Of a stretch of DNA of 33,642 nucleotides, positions 24,841-31,171 are shown piece by piece. The notes beneath the pieces were generated by a model that saw only the letters and a list, made by a program, of their open reading frames with translations, was not told the DNA's origin and did not search any database. The DNA comes from Palsa-661 sp035535015 (GTDB lineage: Bacteria > Actinomycetota > Acidimicrobiia > Acidimicrobiales > UBA8190): NCBI GenBank assembly GCA_035535015.1, contig DATLQU010000054.1:1-33642 (forward strand), given 5' to 3'. Position numbers and translations under genes: made by a program. Position 1 is the first letter of the stretch. The number at the start of each line of letters is the position of its first letter.

Positions 24841-26324
24841 GCCCGCTCTCACCCGTGCAGAACACCTCCGCCGTGGCCGGTGAGTCCCGGGGAAGGACCG
24901 GGCGTCACGCGGCGGCGGCCACCGGGAAGACCGGGAGGCTGCCGGTGATCGTGGTGGCCGGGCGGCCGAACGTGGGGAAGTCGACTCTGGTGAACCGGAT
25001 CGTGGGCCGACGGGCCGCCGTGGTCGAGGAGAAGCCCGGGGTGACCCGGGACCGGCTCGAGCTCGAGGCCGAATGGAACGGTCAGGCGTTCGTGGTCGTC
25101 GACACCGGGGGCTGGCTCGGTGGCGGCGACGAGCTCGACGTGAAGGTGACCAGGCAGGCCGAACGGGCGGTGGCCACGGCCGACATCGTGATCCAGGTGG
25201 TGGACGTGACGGTGGGGATCACCACCGAGGACGAGGACATCGCCCGGCTGCTGCGACGACGGGTGGGCGAGGTGATGCTGATCGCCAACAAGGTCGACAA
25301 CGAACGACGCGAGACCGATGCCTGGGAGTTCGTCTCCCTCGGCTTCGGTGACCCGTGGATGGTGAGCGCGCTGCACGGGCGCGGGACGGGGGACCTGCTC
25401 GACGAGATCGTGAGCCGCTTCGGACGGCTCGAGATTCCCGGAGTCGACGCCACGCCGGCCCCGAGCCCCGGTGCTCGGGAGGCCGACGGCAGCCGGGGCG
25501 ATGGCGACGGCTATGACGGGGAGATCGACGACATCGTGGTCGGCATCGACGACGGGGTCGAGTGTCCCCGGGTGGCGCTGGTGGGCCGGCCGAACGTCGG
25601 GAAGTCGACGCTGTTCAACCGGCTGCTGGGCGAGGAACGCTCGATCGTCCACGACCTGCCGGGGACGACGCGCGATGCCATCGACACCGTGCTCGAGACG
25701 CCCGACGGGCCCATTCGTTTCGTGGACACGGCCGGGATGAGGCGGAAATCGCGGACCGAGGACGGGACCGAGTACTTCGCCATGGTCCGGGCCCTGGCCG
25801 CGCTCGACCTGGCCGACGTCGTTCTTCTGGTGATCGATGCCACCGAGGGGGTCACCCATCAGGACCAGAGGCTGGCCGAGCGGATCGGGGCGTCGGGGAG
25901 TCCGGTGGTGGTGATCCTGAACAAGTGGGAGCTGGTGAGCACCGAGGACCGGCCCATGATCCTGGCCGACGTGGACGACCGGCTGGCCTTCCTGGGCGAG
26001 TCACCGGTGGTGAAGATCAGCGCCAAGACGGCCATGGGCGTCCACCGGATCTTCCCGGCCCTACGCAATGCCGTGGAGGCCTATCACCGGCGGATCCCGA
26101 CGGGGGAGTTGAACCGGGCCATGCGGGCCATCCAGGTCGCCCACCCGCCGCCGGGGTCGCGGATCCGCTACGCCGTACAGGGGGCGATCGACCCGCCGAC
26201 TTTCACCCTCTTCGCCACCCGTCGGCTGAGTGCGCCCTATCTCCGCTACGTGGAGCGCAAGCTCCGCGAGGAGTTCGGTCTGGGACCGACACCCATCAAG
26301 ATCCGGGTGCGGCTGCGGGGCTGA
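24837..26324 (+). CDS. der: GTPase Der (EngA)
   Basis: This 495-residue protein has tandem GTPase domains. G1 motifs are GRPNVGKST at residues 42-50 and 250-258; other motifs are DTGGW and DTAGMRRKS (G3), NKVDNE and NKWELV (G4), and SAL and SAK (G5). The C-terminal KH-like domain (about 405-495) ends in PIKIRVRLRG. Der acts in assembly of the 50S ribosomal subunit. The protein has an N-terminal extension of about 35 residues and an acidic linker between the GTPase domains (DGSRGDGDGYDGEIDD), both often seen in actinobacteria. It overlaps the DUF512 gene by 4 nt. Confidence 0.97.
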   Translation: MSPLSPVQNTSAVAGESRGRTGRHAAAATGKTGRLPVIVVAGRPNVGKSTLVNRIVGRRAAVVEEKPGVTRDRLELEAEWNGQAFVVVDTGGWLGGGDELDVKVTRQAERAVATADIVIQVVDVTVGITTEDEDIARLLRRRVGEVMLIANKVDNERRETDAWEFVSLGFGDPWMVSALHGRGTGDLLDEIVSRFGRLEIPGVDATPAPSPGAREADGSRGDGDGYDGEIDDIVVGIDDGVECPRVALVGRPNVGKSTLFNRLLGEERSIVHDLPGTTRDAIDTVLETPDGPIRFVDTAGMRRKSRTEDGTEYFAMVRALAALDLADVVLLVIDATEGVTHQDQRLAERIGASGSPVVVILNKWELVSTEDRPMILADVDDRLAFLGESPVVKISAKTAMGVHRIFPALRNAVEAYHRRIPTGELNRAMRAIQVAHPPPGSRIRYAVQGAIDPPTFTLFATRRLSAPYLRYVERKLREEFGLGPTPIKIRVRLRG

Positions 26325-26332
26325 GGCCGGAG

Positions 26333-26530
26333 ATGCCCTGGTGCGAGTCGTGTCATCGGATGGTGGAGCAGGACGAGCTCACCGACGACGGGGGCTGCCC
26401 GTCGTGTGATGAGCCTCTCGAGCAGCGGCGTCCCGTGCCGTGGCATTTCAAATTCCTGATCGCCGCCACCGTGATCTACCTGGGATGGCGGACGTACCAG
26501 GGGATCGGCTGGCTGGTCCACCACGCCTGA
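26333..26530 (+). CDS. Small zinc-ribbon protein with one membrane helix
   Basis: This 65-residue protein starts with a four-cysteine zinc ribbon (Cys4, Cys7, Cys22, Cys25 in CESCH and CPSCD) and continues into a hydrophobic helix (FKFLIAATVIYLGWRTYQGIGWLV). It lies 8 nt after der and is probably cotranscribed with it. Similar tiny zinc-ribbon membrane proteins are known as hypothetical proteins beside der in related bacteria; no function is claimed. The ATG at 26333 is chosen because the cysteine motif begins there. Confidence 0.75.
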   Translation: MPWCESCHRMVEQDELTDDGGCPSCDEPLEQRRPVPWHFKFLIAATVIYLGWRTYQGIGWLVHHA

Positions 26531-26601
26531 CGCTTCGCCGCCGGGTTGGCCAGGAGGGCACGTGCTCGGGCGTTCGTCTCACCGGGCGTTGGGTGGACCG
26601 T

Positions 26602-26653
26602 GACGGGGATTCCCCTCGGAGGGGCTGTCGGATTTATGCAGGGTGCCCCCCTG
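26602..26653 (+). terminator. Cluster of GC-rich hairpins between the der operon and the sigma-factor gene
   Basis: CCCCT(CGG)AGGGG at 26612-26624 forms a 5-bp stem, preceded by GGGGATTCCCC (26605-26615), which competes for the same C run. A second hairpin, CAGGG(TGCCC)CCCTG, lies at 26639-26653. A terminator for the der operon or an attenuator before the sigma gene are both possible. No U run is present. Confidence 0.3.
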
Positions 26654-26746
26654 GGCGGCGGCACGAGACGAGGAGAGAGAGGTGGTGGTGACGGGTCCAC
26701 CCGAGCGGGGATCGCCATGGTGTGACACGGGGCCGTCTCGGGCGAT

Positions 26747-26754
26747 AAGGAGGT
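26747..26754 (+). promoter_or_regulatory. Strong Shine-Dalgarno sequence of the sigma-factor gene
   Basis: AAGGAGGT is a near-perfect anti-16S match and lies 3 nt before the GTG at 26758 (5 nt from the GGAGG core). It decides the start and contrasts with the leaderless starts of many other genes here. Confidence 0.75.
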
Positions 26755-26757
26755 GGG

Positions 26758-27321
26758 GTGAGGGAAGAGACCGACGATTCCGAGCGCGGGGAACGCCTGC
26801 GATCCGGTGACTCGGTCGTGTGGGAGGAGCTCTACAGAGCGATGTATCCGGCCATGGTCACCTATGCACGCCGGAGGCTGCCCGCTGAGGAGGCACGGGA
26901 CGCCGTGTCGGAGACGATAGCCCGCGCCCTCTCCCGGCCCGATCGCCTTCCTTCGCTTCCGGCCAAACCCGAAGCCTGGGTGTTCGGCATCCTGCGCCAC
27001 GTCGTGCTCGACATGCAGCGGCGGTCCTACCGGGGAATCCGGGCACTGCGCCGTATCCCCACCCTCTCGACCGAATGGGGGGAGGTCGCAGACAACATCG
27101 TCTCGGCCGAGGAGCAAGGCGAGGTCAGACAGGCGTTCGGCCGACTGTCGCCGCGTGATCAGGAGGTGCTCGAGCTCCGGGTGCTCGGCGGCCTGAGTGC
27201 CGAGGACGCCGGTCGGGTCCTCGGCATGCGCGAGGGGGCGGTCCGCAACGCACAGTACCGAGCCGTGCGGCGTCTCCGGGCACAGCTCGAGCACGACCAG
27301 GACCCCGAGGGGCTGATATGA
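26758..27321 (+). CDS. ECF-type RNA polymerase sigma factor
   Basis: This 187-residue protein has a sigma region 2 (about residues 20-85: LYRAMYPAMVTYARRRLP, EARDAVSETIARAL, PEAWVFGILRHVVLDMQRR) and a sigma region 4 helix-turn-helix (about 122-178: AFGRLSPRDQEVLELRVLGGLSAEDAGRVLGM, REGAVRNAQYRAVRRLR). There is no region 1 or 3, so it is a group 4 (ECF) sigma factor. The stop overlaps the next gene as ATGA. The product of that gene is a plausible membrane-bound partner. The downstream exported-protein and redox operon may be its regulon, which is inference from position. Confidence 0.92.
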   Translation: MREETDDSERGERLRSGDSVVWEELYRAMYPAMVTYARRRLPAEEARDAVSETIARALSRPDRLPSLPAKPEAWVFGILRHVVLDMQRRSYRGIRALRRIPTLSTEWGEVADNIVSAEEQGEVRQAFGRLSPRDQEVLELRVLGGLSAEDAGRVLGMREGAVRNAQYRAVRRLRAQLEHDQDPEGLI

Positions 27322-28055
27322 CGCGCTCCGACGACGAGCTCCTCGACGCGCTGCGGGACGCGCTCGTCCCCCCTGATCTCTCTCCGGGCCCGATGGAGAC
27401 GGCTCGCTTCCGTCAGGCGCTCGAGGCCGGACGAGCCGATCCGAGGCCGAGGCGTGCCATCGCCTGGCGCGCCTTGCGGTTCCCGCCGGGACTGGTGGCC
27501 GCCGGCGCCGTGTTCGTCGCTGCCCTGGGCGCGATCGGTGGGGGGGTTGCCGCCGACACCCTGCCCGGACCCCTGCGCACGGCGGCGTACGACATGGGCC
27601 TGCCCGTGTCGTCACCGGCCCTTGTGACGGCACAAGGAGCAGAGACAGCCCTTCGCCACGCGCTCCAGGCAGGCGATCGGATGGAGGTCGTCGTCGAAGC
27701 CGCCGCCCTCCGGCAACGCTTGTCGGCCCTCGACCCGGCCGATCGCTTGAAGGTCGATCCCGAGGGCATCACCCTTCTGGCCAAGGCTGACGCCTTCTTG
27801 GCGGCCAATCCGCCTCCGGGCCAGGCGCCCATCGAGTCGAGCCCCACCGGGCCGCCCGAGGCGAGCACCACGGAACCGCCCGAGGCGAGCACCTCCGTGC
27901 CGCCCGAGGCGAGCACCACGGAACCGCCCGAGGCGAGCACCACGGTGCCGGCCGAGGGCGCCGAGAGCCCTCCTCCGCCGTCGACGACCACCGGCGGTGA
28001 CGGCAGGAAGTCCAGCTCCGGCGGCGACGGCACCTCCTCCGGCTCCGATAGGTAG
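27318..28055 (+). CDS. Single-pass membrane protein coupled to the sigma factor, possible anti-sigma factor
   Basis: This 245-residue protein has a cytoplasmic N-terminus of about 55 residues, one membrane helix (PGLVAAGAVFVAALGAIGGGVAA), and an outer part with LPGPLRTAAYDMGLPV, a helical region, and a Pro/Ser/Thr/Glu-rich tail. The tail has four 8-residue repeats (EASTTEPP type). The arrangement and the ATGA overlap with the ECF sigma gene fit a transmembrane anti-sigma factor. There is no zinc-binding HxxxCxxC motif, so it would be of another class, and anti-sigma activity is inferred from context. The motif LPGPLRTAAYD recalls other actinobacterial sigma-linked membrane proteins. Confidence 0.7.
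   Translation: MTRSDDELLDALRDALVPPDLSPGPMETARFRQALEAGRADPRPRRAIAWRALRFPPGLVAAGAVFVAALGAIGGGVAADTLPGPLRTAAYDMGLPVSSPALVTAQGAETALRHALQAGDRMEVVVEAAALRQRLSALDPADRLKVDPEGITLLAKADAFLAANPPPGQAPIESSPTGPPEASTTEPPEASTSVPPEASTTEPPEASTTVPAEGAESPPPPSTTTGGDGRKSSSGGDGTSSGSDR
27858..27953 (+). repeat. Four 24-bp in-frame tandem units (EASTTEPP)
   Basis: Units at 27858, 27882, 27906 and 27930 encode EASTTEPP, EASTSVPP, EASTTEPP and EASTTVPA in the outer tail of the sigma-coupled membrane protein. The alternating unit types suggest duplication of a two-unit block. Confidence 0.93.
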
Positions 28056-28056
28056 A

Positions 28057-28071
28057 TGCCCTATAGGGGCA
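28057..28071 (+). terminator. Short hairpin after the sigma-factor operon
   Basis: TGCCC and GGGCA pair around a short loop, directly after the TAG at 28053-28055. No U run follows, so termination here is uncertain and read-through into the redox operon is possible. Confidence 0.3.
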
Positions 28072-28105
28072 CAATCCTGGGCAACTCGATCAGGAACTCT
28101 CCACT

Positions 28106-28123
28106 TTGACGACAGGCTTGACG
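28106..28123 (+). promoter_or_regulatory. Two TTGACG hexamers 12 bp apart upstream of the exported-protein/redox operon
   Basis: TTGACG occurs at 28106-28111 and 28118-28123. Each matches a -35 box (five of six bases of TTGACA), but no good -10 lies at 16-18 bp from either. They may be a direct-repeat operator or -35 alternatives. A GGAACT at 28093-28098 resembles an ECF -35 element, without a clear matching -10. Confidence 0.25.
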
Positions 28124-28228
28124 AGAGATTCGTGTACAAGGCTGTGACGCGAGAGCGCCGTCGGCGATAGTCCCAGTGAGACCCCGCGAGGCGGAGTCCC
28201 GATCGACACCTTTGTCAAGGGAGCGCAC

Positions 28229-28648
28229 ATGCCGGGAGGGCTGTCCACCGTAAAGATGGCTGTGGTCACCGTAACCACTGGAGCGACGATGGGCGGGGCA
28301 ACGCTGGGCGCCCTCGACGCGGCGCCATCGTCCTCGCCCGCTCCCGCCCTGGCGACGAGCGCTCCCGGCCTGGTGACGAGCGCTGCCATCTTGGGCTCGT
28401 CGAACACGCCCTCGGGAAACGGCGACCCCACCCTGGCGACCCCCCTGACGGTCAACACGCCGCGACCTGCATCGATCCCTTCGCCGGCCAACGCGATCCT
28501 GCCGATGACCACGGGCATGAGCAGTACCGATATGAAGATCACCGAGCCGGCCGAGACCGTGATCACCGAGCCGAGCAAGAACGGCGGCGGCGGCGGAACG
28601 GGACGCCGCCACGGGTGGGGGAATCGAGAACGGAAGGAGCAAGTATGA
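28229..28648 (+). CDS. Small exported low-complexity protein (139 aa)
   Basis: Not recognised. The N-terminus is weakly hydrophobic (MAVVTVTTGATMGGATLGALDAA) and could be a signal peptide or anchor. The rest is rich in Ser, Pro, Thr and Ala with no predicted fold, ending in Gly-rich and basic residues (KNGGGGGTGRRHGWGNRERKEQV). The start is ATG 28229, with AAGGGAG 7-13 bases upstream as a ribosome site. The stop overlaps the next gene as ATGA. It is the first gene of the tightly packed run leading to apbE. A TGAT tetrapeptide in the hydrophobic region resembles part of the flavinylation motif but lacks the preceding Asp. Confidence 0.6.
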   Translation: MPGGLSTVKMAVVTVTTGATMGGATLGALDAAPSSSPAPALATSAPGLVTSAAILGSSNTPSGNGDPTLATPLTVNTPRPASIPSPANAILPMTTGMSSTDMKITEPAETVITEPSKNGGGGGTGRRHGWGNRERKEQV

Positions 28649-29079
28649 GGATTCGCCGTCTGTGGATTGTCGCCGCATCGGTCGGAGCGTTCGCGGCGGG
28701 TGGTGGCGTCGCGCTGTCGAGTGCCTCGGGGGTTGTGGTCACGACGGCGTCTCGTGCGGCCACCTCGGGCGTTCGAAGCTCGACCAGCTCGGTCGATGCC
28801 GAACTCCAGCAGCTCGTGGCGAAGGAGTCGGCGCTGTCATCGCAGATAACCACGGTGCGACAGCAACTCACCGATGCGGCCGCCGCCGAGCAGGGCAAGA
28901 TCACAAGCGCCGATCAGGCTCTCGCCGCGCGCGAGTCGGCCCTGGCGCAGCGAGAGCAGCAGCTGTCAGCCGATGAAGCCACTGTCAGCCAAGAGGCGAC
29001 TCAGCTCAGGGCCCAGGCGAGCGTGGCCCCGGCTCCCCCTCGGTCCTCGGGCGGGGACGGTGGGGGTGGCGATGACTGA
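28645..29079 (+). CDS. Small exported coiled-coil protein (144 aa)
   Basis: Not recognised. From ATG 28645 the protein starts MRIRRLWIVAASVGAFAAGGGVALSS, a signal peptide or membrane anchor, followed by a Ser/Thr-rich stretch and a heptad-like helix (about residues 50-115: DAELQQLVAKESALSSQITTV, RESALAQREQQLSADEATVSQEATQL) predicted to be a coiled coil. It ends Gly/Asp-rich (SSGGDGGGGDD). GAAGGAG 5-11 bases before the ATG serves as ribosome site; the start overlaps the previous stop (ATGA). The longer open frame from 28615 lacks a better site. It may be a periplasmic or cell-surface scaffold for the redox proteins encoded downstream. Confidence 0.65.
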   Translation: MRIRRLWIVAASVGAFAAGGGVALSSASGVVVTTASRAATSGVRSSTSSVDAELQQLVAKESALSSQITTVRQQLTDAAAAEQGKITSADQALAARESALAQREQQLSADEATVSQEATQLRAQASVAPAPPRSSGGDGGGGDD

Positions 29080-29476
29080 TCTCCGTTGCGAAGCGCTCGA
29101 GCGAGCCAAGCGGCGGCGCGCGAGGCGCCGCCGGGCCACGCCGTTCGCTGTTTCCGCCGCCGTGGCCATCGGCGGCGTCGGCGCGCTGGCCTGGGTGGCG
29201 CCCCGGACGGGAGCTGCCGACGTGGCGGCGTCCCCGGCCTCAGCCTCCTCGAAGCTGGCGGCACAGCTGAGCGCGGCGGCGACGACGTTGCACCGGCTCG
29301 AGTCGACCCTGGCCGCCCAGCAGGGCCAGATCGCGGCCATCGCTTCCGAACCAATTCCGGGGACGTCGTCGAGTGCGATGGCGGCGCTTCCACCCCTTCC
29401 TGCGATCCCGGCGCCCATTTCCGTGGCTCCGCCGGCCGTGCACGCCACAACGGGCGCCTCCAGCGCCGTTCCCTGA
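29072..29476 (+). CDS. Small membrane-anchored protein with short coiled coil (134 aa)
   Basis: Not recognised. A basic N-terminus (RAKRRRARRRRATPF) precedes one hydrophobic helix (AVSAAVAIGGVGALAWVAP), then an Ala/Ser-rich helix (SSKLAAQLSAAATTLHRLESTLAAQQGQIAAIA) and a Pro-rich tail. The layout parallels the preceding protein: anchor, helix, flexible tail. The ATG lies 8 nt inside the preceding gene. apbE begins one base after its stop. The shared layout of this and the preceding gene suggests they work together, perhaps as partners through their coiled coils. Confidence 0.65.
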   Translation: MTDLRCEALERAKRRRARRRRATPFAVSAAVAIGGVGALAWVAPRTGAADVAASPASASSKLAAQLSAAATTLHRLESTLAAQQGQIAAIASEPIPGTSSSAMAALPPLPAIPAPISVAPPAVHATTGASSAVP

Positions 29477-29477
29477 G

Positions 29478-30437
29478 TTGCTCTCCACCGAGATCCGCGG
29501 CACCGAGGTGGTGGGCCACGTGCGGGCCATGGCCACCGACGTGACCATGCAGGTGTGCCGGGGGGACGAGGCGCTCGACGCGCTGGAGGACCTCGTGGCT
29601 GTCGCATTGCGCGTCTTCAGGACTGTGGAGCAGGCCTGCACCCGCTTCGATCCGCAGAGCCCACTCATGCGGGCCAATGCCCGGCCAACCGAGGCTCATC
29701 GTCTTCCGCACGTCTGCTTCGAGGCGTTGCGTGAGGCCGCCCGGGCCTACCGGTTGACGGACGGGCGTTTCGATCCTCGCGTGCTCGGGGACCTGCTCGA
29801 GCTCGGCTACGACCGATCGCTGCCCTTCGCCGACGGGGACCTGCATCTCGACGACCGCTCAGCCCCGCGACGGCCGCCGTTGCCGGAGTGGACCCCGCAG
29901 TTCCGGGCCGAGACCAAGGAGGTCGTCCTCGGACCGCTGCCCGTCGACCTGGGCGGGATCGGCAAGGGGCTCGCCGTCCGCTGGGCCAGCGAGGTCCTGC
30001 GTCTGCGGGCCCCGGACCATCTGGTCGAGGGGGGAGGGGACTGCTACTGCTCCGGCCGCGCCCCCGGCGGCGGCCCGTGGCTGGTGGCGGTGGAGGACCC
30101 CTTCGGCGGGCAGAGTCCCCGGGCGGTTCTCGAGCTGCGCGACCAGGCGTGCGCGACCTCGTCGATCCGGCTCCGCAACTGGTGCGTGGGGGGCCGGCCG
30201 GTGCACCACCTGGTCGACCCCGACTCCGGCCAACCCGGCGGTGCCGGGCTCCGGGCGGTGACGGTCGTGGCGCCCGACCCGGCCACGGCCGAGGTGTGGG
30301 CCAAGGCTCTCTTCCTCGCCGGCGCCGCCGACATCCAGGCGGCAGCCGGTGACCAGGCCGCCTTGTGGATCGACGACACCGACACCGTCACCGTGACCGC
30401 CGCCATGGCCCGCCTGGTGTGCTGGGGTCCCCAATGA
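29478..30437 (+). CDS. apbE: FAD:protein FMN transferase (ApbE family)
   Basis: From TTG 29478 this is a 319-residue protein; GTG 29508 is a possible later start. It attaches FMN from FAD to a Ser/Thr of target proteins. Family marks are the MATDVTMQV start, RFDPRVLGDLLELGYD, VDLGGIGKGLAV (GGIGKG at 159-164), GGDCYCSG, CATSSIRLRNW and VHHLVDPDSGQP (Asp247), and VTVVAPDPATAEVWAKALFLAG. In the last segment the Asp and Thr that bind metal in well-studied ApbE proteins appear as Glu and Lys, a variation that may affect Mg use. No signal peptide is visible at the chosen start. The stop overlaps the next start (ATGA) inside a 12-bp repeat. Confidence 0.87.
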   Translation: MLSTEIRGTEVVGHVRAMATDVTMQVCRGDEALDALEDLVAVALRVFRTVEQACTRFDPQSPLMRANARPTEAHRLPHVCFEALREAARAYRLTDGRFDPRVLGDLLELGYDRSLPFADGDLHLDDRSAPRRPPLPEWTPQFRAETKEVVLGPLPVDLGGIGKGLAVRWASEVLRLRAPDHLVEGGGDCYCSGRAPGGGPWLVAVEDPFGGQSPRAVLELRDQACATSSIRLRNWCVGGRPVHHLVDPDSGQPGGAGLRAVTVVAPDPATAEVWAKALFLAGAADIQAAAGDQAALWIDDTDTVTVTAAMARLVCWGPQ

Positions 30438-31171
30438 GTGGGCCAGTGAGTGGGCCAGTGAGTGGCACGAACGAGCGGTCTACCGACCGGCCTCGGCCGC
30501 GCTCATCCGCCGGCGTGCTGTTCTCTGCCTTCCTGGGAGGCTTCTTGCTCATCTACGCGTCATCGCCGAGCCGGCACTCTCGCATGCTGCCGTGGATCGT
30601 GGGGCGAGGTCTGGGACTGGCCGGCTATCTGGCCCTTACGGCCCTGGTTTTGCTGGGTACCTGGTTCAGCCACCCGTGGCGGTTCCGGCGATCGATCCTG
30701 CACCCCGCCGTGCAGCTGCGCGTCCACGCCGTGCTGGCCGCCGGAACCCTGGTACTGGTCGCCGGCCACGTCCTCGCCATGGTGGTCGACCGATACGCGC
30801 ACGTGGGGTTCACCGGCGCCCTCGTCCCCGGCACGTCCGGGTACCGCCCGACGGCGGTGGCCCTAGGCACGGTGGCTCTCTACCTGGGCCTGGCGGCCGG
30901 GGCCAGCGCCGCGCTGGCCGGCCGGTTCCTGATCCGCCATCGCTGGCTCGCCGTCCACCGCTTCGCCGCCGCCGTCTTCGCCCTGGCCTGGTTCCACGGT
31001 GTCCTGGCGGGCAGCGACACCCCGGCCCTGCGGGCCGTGTACGCCCTGACCGGGCTGGCCGTCCTCTTCCTGACGGCGACGCGGCTGACCGCTCGTGCAC
31101 CCGAGGCCCGCGGCGGTCCGCCTGGCGACGTCGTGCCTGTTGCGCCGGCTCGCCCCGGTGCATCCTCGTGA
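30434..31171 (+). CDS. Haem-b type membrane protein of ferric-reductase-like family
   Basis: This 245-residue protein has about six membrane helices (first near residue 28). Helix-embedded histidines occur in LHPAVQLRVHAVLAAGTLVLVAGHVLAMV (several His) and RHRWLAVHRFAAAVFALAWFHGVLAG (several His), the paired-His pattern of two b haems seen in ferric reductase/YedZ-like membrane domains. There is no attached FAD or NAD domain. It would carry electrons across the membrane between the cytoplasmic NuoF-like protein and ferredoxin and an outer acceptor. Its start is triplicated: ATG 30434, GTG 30446 and GTG 30458 are in frame in 12-bp repeats encoding SGPV units. The stop overlaps the next GTG (GTGA). 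Confidence 0.8.
   Translation: MSGPVSGPVSGTNERSTDRPRPRSSAGVLFSAFLGGFLLIYASSPSRHSRMLPWIVGRGLGLAGYLALTALVLLGTWFSHPWRFRRSILHPAVQLRVHAVLAAGTLVLVAGHVLAMVVDRYAHVGFTGALVPGTSGYRPTAVALGTVALYLGLAAGASAALAGRFLIRHRWLAVHRFAAAVFALAWFHGVLAGSDTPALRAVYALTGLAVLFLTATRLTARAPEARGGPPGDVVPVAPARPGASS
30435..30466 (+). repeat. 12-bp tandem repeat (2.7 copies) reiterating a stop-start overlap
   Basis: TGAGTGGGCCAG occurs at 30435-30446 and 30447-30458, followed by TGAGTGGC. Each copy gives an in-frame TGA for apbE. The start-stop overlap occurs three times: ATGA at 30434, GTGA at 30446 and GTGA at 30458, each start in frame with the membrane protein. Confidence 0.95.
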
